Below, in pieces: positions 7,818 through 14,264 of a stretch of DNA of 17,707 nucleotides. The DNA lies in assembly GCA_965368405.1 (NCBI GenBank), contig CBDUMS010000080.1, forward strand, positions 1 to 17,707, written 5' to 3'. The stretch is from S012-113 sp965368405. GTDB lineage: Bacteria > Bacteroidota > Bacteroidia > Cytophagales > Cyclobacteriaceae. The first letter of the stretch is position 1; each line of letters begins with the position of its first letter. Both the position numbers and the translations under genes were made by a program. The notes beneath the pieces were generated by a model. It saw only the letters and a list, made by a program, of their open reading frames with translations. It made no database searches and was not told where the DNA came from.

Positions 7818-8683
7818 TTAGATCCTGTAGAAGTAAGGCTAACATTAATATCATCACCAGAAAAAATAACCTTAGCTCGACCGCCGGTTAGGCTTAGTTC
7901 TATTCTATCTTCTTCCTTATCTACGAGCCTAAAGTTGTTATCGTAAGCAATTCGACCGTTATCATGGTTAATGGTAAACGTGCCACCACCTTGAGTAATT
8001 ACTATGTCGAAATCGGAATCATCACCACCAAAACGAAAAAGCGCATTAGGCCCAATGCTGGTTTCTAAGGCCAAATGGCCATCATCAGATCTATAATCAA
8101 TTTCTTCAAATGCCCCATTTACGATCTCGAGATCGCCATCATCCATCCTGGCTTTGAGCATTCCCTTTCCTTGGTCCATTTTAATATCACCATCATCTAG
8201 ATCGAAGAAGAAGTCGTTTCCAGTACAATTTTTAAGTTCAACATCAGCGTCATCAGCATTGATGCTAATATTTCCAGCGATTGAAGAGATCGAATAGTCA
8301 TCATCATCACCATTTATATCTAAACTAACACCATAGGGTGCTTTAATCACTATAGTATACTCAGAGCTTACAAAGCCCATTGTCGTTGTATTGCTCTTAC
8401 GATATTCTTTTATACTTAAATCTCCTCCTTCGGTATTGACATCAACTCTAAACTCCCGATTACCCCATTCTAAACCCTTGGTCATTACCATATAGTCGAT
8501 TTTAACATGCACATCACTTCGATTTTCGCCTATTATGGTAACATCGGCATCATCTGCTGATAATTCCAAACTACCGTTTGCTGAAATGGCATACGTCTCA
8601 TCTAAATGGAAATCGTGAGTTTTTTGCGCTTGGCTCATAAACGGAATAAGAGTTAATAGGAGGAGAGGGAGGATATTTTTCAT
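7814..8683 (-). CDS. Exported DUF4097-like repeat protein with Asp-rich turns
   Basis: The 289 residues begin with a clear signal peptide (MKNILPLLLLTLIPFMSQAQ). The rest looks like a right-handed beta-solenoid of the DUF4097 / putative adhesin type, with short alternating strands and Gly/Asp turns. Asp-rich turns recur every 18-21 residues: DDAD at 44, DDDD at 126, DDAD at 144, DDGD at 163, DDGD at 181, DDGH at 200, DDSD at 221 and DNGR at 241. The pattern suggests stacked coils with an acidic ladder that could bind Ca2+, which is inference. The gene lies 29 bases downstream of a small membrane protein gene on the same strand and is probably in its operon. Function is unknown; the protein should be periplasmic or surface-located. 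Confidence 0.65.
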   Translation of the reverse strand: MKNILPLLLLTLIPFMSQAQKTHDFHLDETYAISANGSLELSADDADVTIIGENRSDVHVKIDYMVMTKGLEWGNREFRVDVNTEGGDLSIKEYRKSNTTTMGFVSSEYTIVIKAPYGVSLDINGDDDDYSISSIAGNISINADDADVELKNCTGNDFFFDLDDGDIKMDQGKGMLKARMDDGDLEIVNGAFEEIDYRSDDGHLALETSIGPNALFRFGGDDSDFDIVITQGGGTFTINHDNGRIAYDNNFRLVDKEEDRIELSLTGGRAKVIFSGDDINVSLTSTGSN

Positions 8684-8712
8684 GTGATAAGTTTAAGGAT
8701 TTATATTAAATA

Positions 8713-8916
8713 TTACTGTATAGAGTTAATAATATTGCTGAGTTTGTTAATTGGAATCGCCCCGATATGTCTTATGACCTGTCCAATTTCACCACCTGAA
8801 CTCTGCTCAACGGCATTTGTAGCGGGGGCTGCGGTAAATGCATAGAATAGCGACCCTACGATTATGAGGAGGGCAACGACAATTCCAATTCCTAAGATCC
8901 AGTTCGATTGTTTCAT
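8713..8916 (-). CDS. Small single-helix membrane protein, function unknown
   Basis: The 67 residues contain one strong membrane helix at about 6-28 (WILGIGIVVALLIIVGSLFYAF) after a short MKQSN start. A Ser/Gly/Ala linker and an amphipathic-looking C-terminal segment (GQVIRHIGAIPINKLSNIINSIQ) follow. I do not recognise the family. The ORF is supported by a promoter-like sequence at 8963-8991 and by its position 29 bases upstream of the DUF4097-like gene, which suggests that the two work together at the envelope. Confidence 0.55.
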   Translation of the reverse strand: MKQSNWILGIGIVVALLIIVGSLFYAFTAAPATNAVEQSSGGEIGQVIRHIGAIPINKLSNIINSIQ

Positions 8917-8962
8917 ATTGGTGTTGGTTGTTACAGAATATTCAAGTTTTGTGCCAGAATTA

Positions 8963-8991
8963 CAAAATATTGATTATCAATTGATTACAAA
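8963..8991 (-). promoter_or_regulatory. Probable promoter for the small membrane protein / DUF4097 operon
   Basis: On the minus strand, TTTG (8991-8988) is followed after 18 bases by TATTTTG (8969-8963). This is close to the Bacteroidota -33/-7 pattern but one base short in both spacer and -7 box. It would leave a leader of about 40 bases before the ATG at 8916. Confidence 0.35.
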
Positions 8992-8996
8992 TTGAT
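8969..8996. repeat. Three ATTGAT direct repeats with 11-bp period
   Basis: ATTGAT occurs at 8969-8974, 8980-8985 and 8991-8996, each start 11 bases after the last; the first two extend to ATTGATTA. The array lies across the spacer and -33 region of the inferred minus-strand promoter. Direct repeats with this period are typical of OmpR/PhoB-type response-regulator sites (7-base half-sites with 4-base gaps). Confidence 0.5.
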
Positions 8997-9008
8997 GCAC
9001 AGCATTAC

Positions 9009-9024
9009 TGTACGATATAGTACA
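9009..9024. promoter_or_regulatory. Candidate operator, TGTAC-N6-GTACA dyad
   Basis: TGTAC (9009-9013) and GTACA (9020-9024) are perfect inverted arms around GATATA. The dyad lies between divergent genes, 105 bases before the thioredoxin-like ATG and 93 bases before the small membrane protein ATG. This is the usual form of a dimeric repressor site; no regulator is identified. Confidence 0.3.
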
Positions 9025-9100
9025 CATTCTACTGGTGATTCGGACAATATTATTTAAGGGTAAACGGAAAAAAAGTCAACTCCAATGCCTGGGATAACGT

Positions 9101-9108
9101 TATATTTG
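9101..9108 (+). promoter_or_regulatory. -7 promoter box for the thioredoxin-like gene
   Basis: TATATTTG matches TAnnTTTG exactly and ends five bases before the ATG at 9114. No TTG is found at the expected -33 distance. It is another case of a nearly leaderless arrangement. Confidence 0.45.
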
Positions 9109-9113
9109 CAGAT

Positions 9114-9659
9114 ATGACACGGAAGTATATTTTTGGTCCATTACTGCTCCTCCTTTTCGCTTTCGGGTATGGTGATACAGGTAGGAATGAGTTACCTCAA
9201 TGGATAAGCTTTGAAGACGCTGTCCTCAACATGGATAGCCAGCCCAAGAAAATATTCATTGATGTGTACACTGATTGGTGCGGTTGGTGCAAGAAAATGG
9301 ATGCCAGTACTTTTTCTAATCCTGCCGTAGCTGAAATGTTAAATTCACATTTTTATACCGTTAAATTTAATGCAGAACAAGAAGAGCCTATCGTCTTTCG
9401 GGATTATACATTTAAGTTCGTACCAAATGGCAGGCGAGGCTATCACGAACTGGCGGCCTCCCTTTTAAATGGCAAATTGAGCTACCCATCAGTTGTTTTT
9501 ATTAATGAGAAATTTGAAATTATTCAGGTTCTACCCGGCTATAGAAATGCTGAGGACTTCCTGAAAATAGCTACTTTTATTGGTGAAGATCATTATTTGA
9601 ATACTTCATGGGAAGATTTTCAGCTGACCTACGCTGCGAAGACTGATACGGGCGAGTAG
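9114..9659 (+). CDS. Exported thioredoxin-fold protein with CGWC motif
   Basis: The 181 residues start with a signal peptide (about 1-20, leucine-rich after MTRKY). A thioredoxin-like domain follows: KKIFIDVYTDWCGWCKKMD with redox cysteines C56 and C59, then a strand/helix pattern and a cis-Pro loop LSYPSVVF with P125. This fits thioredoxin_7/DUF255-like proteins, which reduce or exchange disulfides in the periplasm; partner proteins are not evident. There is an extra stretch between CxxC and cis-Pro (about 92-112, FRDYTFKFVPNGRRGYHE), common in the Bacteroidota versions. A -7 promoter box lies almost on the ATG. The gene is probably monocistronic: the next gene (ggt) is convergent with only 10 bases between the stops. 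Confidence 0.85.
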   Translation: MTRKYIFGPLLLLLFAFGYGDTGRNELPQWISFEDAVLNMDSQPKKIFIDVYTDWCGWCKKMDASTFSNPAVAEMLNSHFYTVKFNAEQEEPIVFRDYTFKFVPNGRRGYHELAASLLNGKLSYPSVVFINEKFEIIQVLPGYRNAEDFLKIATFIGEDHYLNTSWEDFQLTYAAKTDTGE

Positions 9660-9663
9660 CGGA

Positions 9664-9683
9664 CTATTGTTAATACCCAATAG
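9664..9683. terminator. Weak dyad between thioredoxin-like gene and ggt
   Basis: CTATTG (9664-9669) and CAATAG (9678-9683) form a six-base stem with an eight-base loop, followed by CTTT. The right arm is within the last codons of ggt. It is AT-rich and weak, but is placed where a bidirectional terminator is expected. Confidence 0.3.
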
Positions 9684-11370
9684 CTTTATCATCGAACCTT
9701 CGCGGATCGGCGCCTCCTTCAAGCTTACCGTTCGGTAGTCGTAATATTGCGTCAACAGCACCTATTTTGTCTCTAATGCTCAATTCATGTCCTTTGGCAC
9801 TTAGTTTTTCATGAGTTTTCTCATCGATTGCATCAGGCTCAATAATTACCACATCTGGTTTCCATTGACTATGGAACCTTGGCGCGGAGACAGCCGCTAA
9901 AGCGCTCATTTCAAAATCGATTACATTAAGAATACTTTGAAACACAGAAGTTATTATGGTTGAACCGCCAGGTGTACCAGTAACAAAAAGCACTTCACCA
10001 TCCTTCTCAACAATAGTAGGAGTCATTGATGATAACATCCGTTTTGAAGGCTCAATGGCATTAGCCTCTCCACCGGTTAGTCCAAACATATTTGGAACAC
10101 CCGGCTTAATGCTAAAATCGTCCATTTCATTATTCAGAATAAAACCTGCATTTCCAACAACTACCTTATTCCCGAAACTTCCATTGAGTGTGGTTGTTAC
10201 AGAAACAGCCATTCCCTTTTTATCAACGATCGAGAAATGAGTTGTCTGATCCGATTCTGACCTAACAACACCGTGACTTATCTCCTCCGATGGTGTTGCC
10301 TGCTTTTTATTAAAGCTTTGCATCCTCTGTTCAAGGTAGCTCTTATTGAGTAGTTCGGCAACAGGCACTTCATAGAATTCTGGATCACCAAGATATTCAG
10401 CCCGGTCAGCATAAACTCTTCTTTCGGCCTCCACAAGAAGGTGAACGTAATCGGCAGAATTATGTCCCATTTTCTTAAGTTTATAAGGCTCTACCATACT
10501 GAGTAACTGCAGCAGTGCTACTCCGCCACTCGAAACCGGAGGCATGGTTATTATTTTGTGTCCACGGTAACTACCTTCTAATGCTGGCCGCCACTTAGCC
10601 TGATAACTTTTAAGGTCTTCATAACTAATAATACCACCACCTCTTTCCATTTCGGCAATCAACAGATCTGCTGTTTCTCCTGCATAGAAACCATCTCGCC
10701 CTTCATCTCTTATCCTTGTTAATGTGGCGGTGAGGTATAAATGCTTTATTTTATCTCCAATGGCCCAATTACTTAATAGATTCTCTGGATAAACTGTGTT
10801 CACCGCTTCGAAAGTTTTACGTAATCTATTCAAATCCTCAACATCTCTATCGGTAAGTTCAAACCCATTGAATGCAAGTAGGATAGCGGGCTGAACTAGC
10901 TTTTCCCATGGTAAGGAGCCATATTTTTCATGCGCTTTAACCATCCCATCAACGGTTCCAGGAACGCCAGCAGCCAGATGACCAAGAGTAGACATATTAT
11001 CTATTACCTTACCTGCGGAATCCAGGTACATATCGCGACTCGCTTTTAGGGGCGCTGCTTCCCGAAAATCGAGTGAATTTGTGCTGCCATCAGGGAAACG
11101 TACAACCATAAAACCCCCACCACCAATATTACCAGCCCTTGGATAGACTACTGCAAGCGCAAATTGTACCGCAATAGCGGCGTCAATTGCGTTTCCACCA
11201 GCCTTAAGGATTTGAACACCAACTTCCGACGCTAGTGGGTGTGCAGAAACTACCATAGCGTTATCTGCTATTGGACCAGTGTAAGTATTAATCGCATTAT
11301 GGTCTGTGGAGCTGCAACCTAGGAATACAATCAGTATTATTAAGGGTAAAATGATTTTCTTCATCTTCAT
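9670..11370 (-). CDS. ggt: Gamma-glutamyltransferase, lipoprotein form
   Basis: GGT hydrolyses glutathione and other gamma-glutamyl compounds or transfers the glutamyl group; the precursor cuts itself into two subunits. From the ATG at 11370 the protein has 566 residues. A lipoprotein signal (IILIVFLGC, C19) predicts anchoring to a membrane outside the cytoplasm. Conserved GGT blocks include GGNAIDAA, GNIGGGGFMV, the autoprocessing site QTTHFSIVD (nucleophile T376), GFILNNEMDDFSIKPG, SSMTPTI and GTPGGSTIIT, and the C-terminus ends in GY. All catalytic landmarks appear intact. An in-frame TTG at 11385 would add five residues before the signal peptide and is less likely; an ATG at 11364 is also possible. 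A -7 box lies at 11424-11431. A TetR-type regulator is divergent, 179 bases away, and could control it. Confidence 0.95.
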   Translation of the reverse strand: MKMKKIILPLIILIVFLGCSSTDHNAINTYTGPIADNAMVVSAHPLASEVGVQILKAGGNAIDAAIAVQFALAVVYPRAGNIGGGGFMVVRFPDGSTNSLDFREAAPLKASRDMYLDSAGKVIDNMSTLGHLAAGVPGTVDGMVKAHEKYGSLPWEKLVQPAILLAFNGFELTDRDVEDLNRLRKTFEAVNTVYPENLLSNWAIGDKIKHLYLTATLTRIRDEGRDGFYAGETADLLIAEMERGGGIISYEDLKSYQAKWRPALEGSYRGHKIITMPPVSSGGVALLQLLSMVEPYKLKKMGHNSADYVHLLVEAERRVYADRAEYLGDPEFYEVPVAELLNKSYLEQRMQSFNKKQATPSEEISHGVVRSESDQTTHFSIVDKKGMAVSVTTTLNGSFGNKVVVGNAGFILNNEMDDFSIKPGVPNMFGLTGGEANAIEPSKRMLSSMTPTIVEKDGEVLFVTGTPGGSTIITSVFQSILNVIDFEMSALAAVSAPRFHSQWKPDVVIIEPDAIDEKTHEKLSAKGHELSIRDKIGAVDAILRLPNGKLEGGADPRRFDDKAIGY

Positions 11371-11378
11371 TAGTTTAT

Positions 11379-11414
11379 AGTGCAATTAAACAATTTTCTG
11401 TTCGAAAATGCACT
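11379..11414 (-). promoter_or_regulatory. Hairpin in the ggt leader
   Basis: AGTGC (11379-11383) pairs with GCACT (11410-11414) and ATTTTC (11393-11398) pairs with GAAAAT (11404-11409). The two stems stack on one side and are separated by a nine-base bulge on the other; the loop is TGTTC. It begins nine bases upstream of the ggt ATG and lies inside the 5' leader implied by the -7 box at 11424-11431. Confidence 0.35.
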
Positions 11415-11423
11415 TTGTAGTGC

Positions 11424-11431
11424 CAAAATTA
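11424..11431 (-). promoter_or_regulatory. -7 promoter box for ggt
   Basis: On the minus strand TAATTTTG matches TAnnTTTG exactly. No TTG is seen 19-21 bases further upstream. A start just downstream gives a leader of roughly 50 bases that contains the hairpin at 11379-11414. Confidence 0.4.
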
Positions 11432-11506
11432 TCTGGCTGTAGATTCGTTTCTATTCCTATAGTACAATTCAAGGGTTAATACCCATGACTTTTTATTTGT
11501 ATTATA

Positions 11507-11546
11507 AGGAATTAATCCTATATTAGAATAAATTAACCTAAGTTAA
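11507..11546. promoter_or_regulatory. Dyads just upstream of the TetR-type gene (candidate autoregulatory operators)
   Basis: AGGA-ATTAA-TCCT (11507-11519) and TTAAC-CTAA-GTTAA (11533-11546) are short inverted repeats. The second ends three bases before the regulator's ATG, and a further GGGT-N4-ACCC is at 11473-11484. TetR proteins usually bind such dyads next to their own gene. The region is AT-rich, so chance dyads are possible. Confidence 0.3.
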
Positions 11547-11549
11547 CTA

Positions 11550-12182
11550 ATGATTACAAAGAGGACTCAGAACGCTGCCCATATTCGCTATAAGATAATT
11601 AACTACTTAATTGAAACATGTAAGCATAAAGAGTTTGATAAAATCCATGTCACAGATATTTGTACTGCGTCGAATATAAGTAAGGTAACCTTTTTCAAAT
11701 ACTTTGATAAAAAGGAGGACATCTTACTGCTTTATAAGAGTATTCTAAATTTTGGGATATGTATTGATGTTTCAAAACGTGATTTACATGGTTTGGCAGG
11801 CTTAGAATTAATTATCGACCGATTCGCCCACATAATTCGTGAAACTCCTTCGATCGCTACCCAAATGCTAACAACATTACTGCATACGAAGCCACCGATT
11901 TTACCGGTTCGGCTTACTGAAGCTGATCGAGCGCTCTTCTTTCCCGATCAAAATATGGATAATGTTAACGTGCTACCATTTTGGGATTTAATAGAAGGCT
12001 TCATGTTGGAAGGTATATTGAGCAAAGAAATTATTCGATTTAGTAATGCTGCCGATCTAAGTTCCGTGTTTATTTCACTCATTTATGGAGGTATTGTGAC
12101 ATCGCATATTAGAAACAGGGAACAGCAAGCTGTTTATTTTAATAATATTTGCAAAAACTGGGTACGGTCCCTTAAGTCATAA
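11550..12182 (+). CDS. TetR/AcrR-family transcriptional regulator
   Basis: The 210-residue protein has the TetR N-terminal layout: helix 1 (about 8-25, RYKIINYLIETC), then the helix-turn-helix DKIHVTDICTASNISKVTFFKYFDKKEDILL at about 30-60, with the typical xxTFFxYFxxKEDIL end in place of the usual TxYxHFxxKEdLl. The C-terminal two thirds are helical and divergent, as expected for the ligand and dimer domain, so the inducer cannot be read. It is divergent from ggt and has short dyads in its upstream region, so autoregulation and control of ggt are possible (inference). Its stop codon overlaps the end of the convergent glycosyltransferase gene by 11 bases. Confidence 0.88.
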   Translation: MITKRTQNAAHIRYKIINYLIETCKHKEFDKIHVTDICTASNISKVTFFKYFDKKEDILLLYKSILNFGICIDVSKRDLHGLAGLELIIDRFAHIIRETPSIATQMLTTLLHTKPPILPVRLTEADRALFFPDQNMDNVNVLPFWDLIEGFMLEGILSKEIIRFSNAADLSSVFISLIYGGIVTSHIRNREQQAVYFNNICKNWVRSLKS

Positions 12183-13182
12183 AATAATAATCGAGAGTAG
12201 GCTTTAGACCTTTTTCAATTAGAAAATCCTTAATTCGTGCTTTTCCAATTCGATCACTTACATAGACCAAATAGAGCCTGTTTTCAGATCCTTTAATGGA
12301 CAGGTATGATTGAACATTTCTTTTGGTAGAGTCTCGTTCTTTTACATCGATGAATCCCGATATGTCGATACCCAGTATTGTAAGAAATGATATTTTTTTA
12401 ATTACCTCTTTACCATAACCCCAAATCCAAATCTCCTTTTTTGGAATCGTATGATCCAGCCATTTCTTTAGATAAATAGCTTTAACCCGATTAAAGGCTT
12501 CTACATCATATTTAGGGTTGGTACGTGATGCCCGTTCCGGATAATCGTACCATTGGTAGAGAACCTGCGAAATTTTGGCAAACCTAACCCCAGATTGCAT
12601 CCAACGCAGCCAGAGTTCATAATCCTCTGGAACGTCTTCTTCAGAGTATTGGCCGTAATCTGAAAACAACTGGCGTTTACAAAATAGCGTAGGGTGGGCA
12701 ATTACTGCATCACTAAACCGATTTTCGTAATGGTCTTTAGGACCGATAATACTATTTATCCAATCGACGTGATACTTATAACCATCTTGCGAAGCATTAC
12801 CTTTTGATTTGTGTTGCACCAAGCACGAAACGACATCAACATCCGGGTTTGTAGAATGAAATTGAAATTGTTGACTAAGTTTATTGGGGTGGGCAATATC
12901 ATCGGCGTCCATTCGAGCAATATAGTCACCGTTTGCTACGCTAAGTCCAGTATTTAATGCAGCGGCAATACCGGCTCCTAGGTTCGCTATAAGCTTAATC
13001 CGAGAATCCGTGAACGACTTTATTAACTTTTTAGAGTCATCTGTAGAGTGATCGTCGATAATGATGAACTCGAGGTTAGTATAGGATTGATTAAGAATAC
13101 AATGGATCGAGTCGTTAAGGGTAGTTGCTGCATTCTTAACCGGCATGAGCACCGAAATCAAAGGGAGATTATTTTTTTCCAA
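12172..13182 (-). CDS. Family 2 glycosyltransferase with C-terminal Rossmann-like domain
   Basis: The first 230 residues are a GT-A fold family 2 transferase: ISVLMPVKNAATTL at 9-22, IIIDDHSTDDS at 40-50, the metal-binding DADD at 92-95 and PEDYELWLRW at 185-194 with the likely catalytic acid. It uses a nucleotide sugar, donor unknown. From about 248 a second domain starts with KKEIWIWGYGKEV, a GxGxx-type Rossmann beginning, and runs to the end (336 residues). The only start that keeps the first strand is TTG at 13182, 14 bases inside the upstream TPR gene. There is no in-frame ATG before residue 13. An A7 run lies in the overlap, and removal of one A would fuse this gene in frame to the TPR gene. 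It is the last gene of a three-gene operon. Confidence 0.85.
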   Translation of the reverse strand: MEKNNLPLISVLMPVKNAATTLNDSIHCILNQSYTNLEFIIIDDHSTDDSKKLIKSFTDSRIKLIANLGAGIAAALNTGLSVANGDYIARMDADDIAHPNKLSQQFQFHSTNPDVDVVSCLVQHKSKGNASQDGYKYHVDWINSIIGPKDHYENRFSDAVIAHPTLFCKRQLFSDYGQYSEEDVPEDYELWLRWMQSGVRFAKISQVLYQWYDYPERASRTNPKYDVEAFNRVKAIYLKKWLDHTIPKKEIWIWGYGKEVIKKISFLTILGIDISGFIDVKERDSTKRNVQSYLSIKGSENRLYLVYVSDRIGKARIKDFLIEKGLKPTLDYYFMT

Positions 13183-13831
13183 GAAACTTAAAAAATGACT
13201 TTCTTTCTTCTTTGGAGTTTAACAACCCTTTGAGTGTTTGAATAAAATGATCCAGTGAAGAGGTTTTTTGTGCTGTTAGCTGAGCTGGAGGCGGTTTAAT
13301 CGGCGAATCTTTAATTTCCTCAAGTTTCTTATCAACACCAGTTAGCTTATCAGCTTTCATAAACGTTTTGATCGCTGCCTTTTCCCGCCCCATGTTTTCT
13401 TCAATCATCCCTTTATTATTTAAGGATATTGCATCTTCTGGGTCTAACTCCAGGGCCATGTCATAATCGTCGAGTGCACCGGCATGATCACCATAAAAAT
13501 TCCTAATAAATGCCCGGCTAGCATAGCGGTACCCATTGGTTGGCTCAAGTTCAATCGCTTTGGAGAAATCTGATAAGGCTGCATCTTGCTCCGAAGCACT
13601 ATGATAACATAAGCCGCGATCAGCATATATTTCAGCTTCGTTTGGTAATAGATTTGCCAATGCATTATAAATGTCTATCGAGGCATGGTATTCTTTTAGA
13701 TGCCGCAACACCTTGCCTTTTAAGGATAGGAGTTCAATATTATACTGATCGGATTCGAGCAATTTATTCAGTAGACTTAAGCCTTCATCGAATTTGCCAT
13801 CCTCAAGTAATTTATTAATTTCATCTATCAT
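13169..13831 (-). CDS. Tetratricopeptide repeat (TPR) protein
   Basis: The 220 residues contain about five consecutive 34-residue TPR units from residue 1 to about 165. Repeat signatures include IYADRGLCYHSASEQDAALSD, YRYASRAFIRNFYGDHAGAL and ISLNNKGMIEENMGREKAA. A charged, Pro-containing tail (170-220) ends KSFFKFLGKK. No signal peptide is seen, so a cytoplasmic protein-interaction role is expected. The ATG at 13831 is one base after the stop of the small lipoprotein gene. The end overlaps the glycosyltransferase start by 14 bases, so all three are co-transcribed and coupled. The last codons (GGA AAA AAA TAA) include the A7 tract discussed under findings. Confidence 0.85.
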   Translation of the reverse strand: MIDEINKLLEDGKFDEGLSLLNKLLESDQYNIELLSLKGKVLRHLKEYHASIDIYNALANLLPNEAEIYADRGLCYHSASEQDAALSDFSKAIELEPTNGYRYASRAFIRNFYGDHAGALDDYDMALELDPEDAISLNNKGMIEENMGREKAAIKTFMKADKLTGVDKKLEEIKDSPIKPPPAQLTAQKTSSLDHFIQTLKGLLNSKEERKSFFKFLGKK

Positions 13832-13832
13832 C

Positions 13833-14027
13833 CTAGTTCTTCATTCTTACCGTACGTACGCGTGCACTCTTTTTATGCCATTTCGGATTGTACTGAAAGT
13901 AGTGCTTTTTGGGCTTAATAACTTTGGCAGTGTAATAGGATGGTTTGCATGACCCTGTTACGATTAAAAAAAGTGCAATAAGGGCGTAATTTATCCATTT
14001 TGACCTTACACGTTTTAGTTTAAGCAT
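13833..14027 (-). CDS. Small putative lipoprotein with basic C-terminus
   Basis: The 64 residues have a basic start (MLKLKRVRSKW), a hydrophobic segment (INYALIALFLIVTG) and a lipobox-like TGSC with C27, then a Tyr/Lys/Arg-rich mature part (YYTAKVIKPKKHYFQYNPKWHKKSARVRTVRMKN). This fits a lipoprotein signal, leaving a very small, strongly basic mature peptide. I do not know the family. Its stop is one base from the TPR gene's ATG, which supports it as a real first gene of the operon. No clear TAnnTTTG promoter is seen upstream. Confidence 0.65.
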   Translation of the reverse strand: MLKLKRVRSKWINYALIALFLIVTGSCKPSYYTAKVIKPKKHYFQYNPKWHKKSARVRTVRMKN

Positions 14028-14090
14028 TCGTAAATCTAAATAATTAAAGATTAGTATTAGAATTACTTAATGAATAAACGTCTTGGCAGG

Positions 14091-14121
14091 GAAGATAGTT
14101 TAATATCGTTGAGCTATCTTC
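14091..14121. repeat. Perfect 8-bp inverted repeat, GAAGATAG-N15-CTATCTTC
   Basis: GAAGATAG (14091-14098) and CTATCTTC (14114-14121) are exact reverse complements around 15 bases. It lies 63 bases before the lipoprotein ATG on the minus strand and 168 bases before the PspC ATG. It could be an RNA hairpin or a protein site; there is no T run next to it to support a terminator. Confidence 0.5.
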
Positions 14122-14232
14122 ATGGGTACCACATCCTTTGTCAAGCTCAAAGCAAAAAATAATGTTCGAAAATGAACATAACATGTACTCCATTGTTCGA
14201 AAACATGTCAATAAGAATCGATTTCTGATGTA

Positions 14233-14264
14233 TTTTGGGCATTTTCTATTTTGGCATAAATTTG
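14233..14264 (+). promoter_or_regulatory. Promoter of the PspC-domain gene
   Basis: TTTG at 14233-14236 and TAAATTTG at 14257-14264 match both Bacteroidota boxes with a 20-base spacer. The leader to the ATG at 14290 would be about 20 bases. This is the best full promoter in the window. Confidence 0.65.

Noticed and set aside
11399..11410. TGTTCGAAAATG shared by the ggt leader and the pspC upstream region (14163-14174)
   Set aside because: A 12-base match between two places in a window of this length is expected several times by chance; only the local cluster near pspC was kept.
13172..13178. A7 tract as a programmed -1 ribosomal frameshift site
   Set aside because: A -1 shift from the TPR frame leads to a stop after a few codons; the glycosyltransferase lies in the +1 frame, so classical -1 slippage does not join them.
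14141..14152. TTGACA-like sequences on the minus strand in 14140-14215 as sigma70 -35 boxes
   Set aside because: No TATAAT at the right distance, and Bacteroidota promoters use a different consensus.
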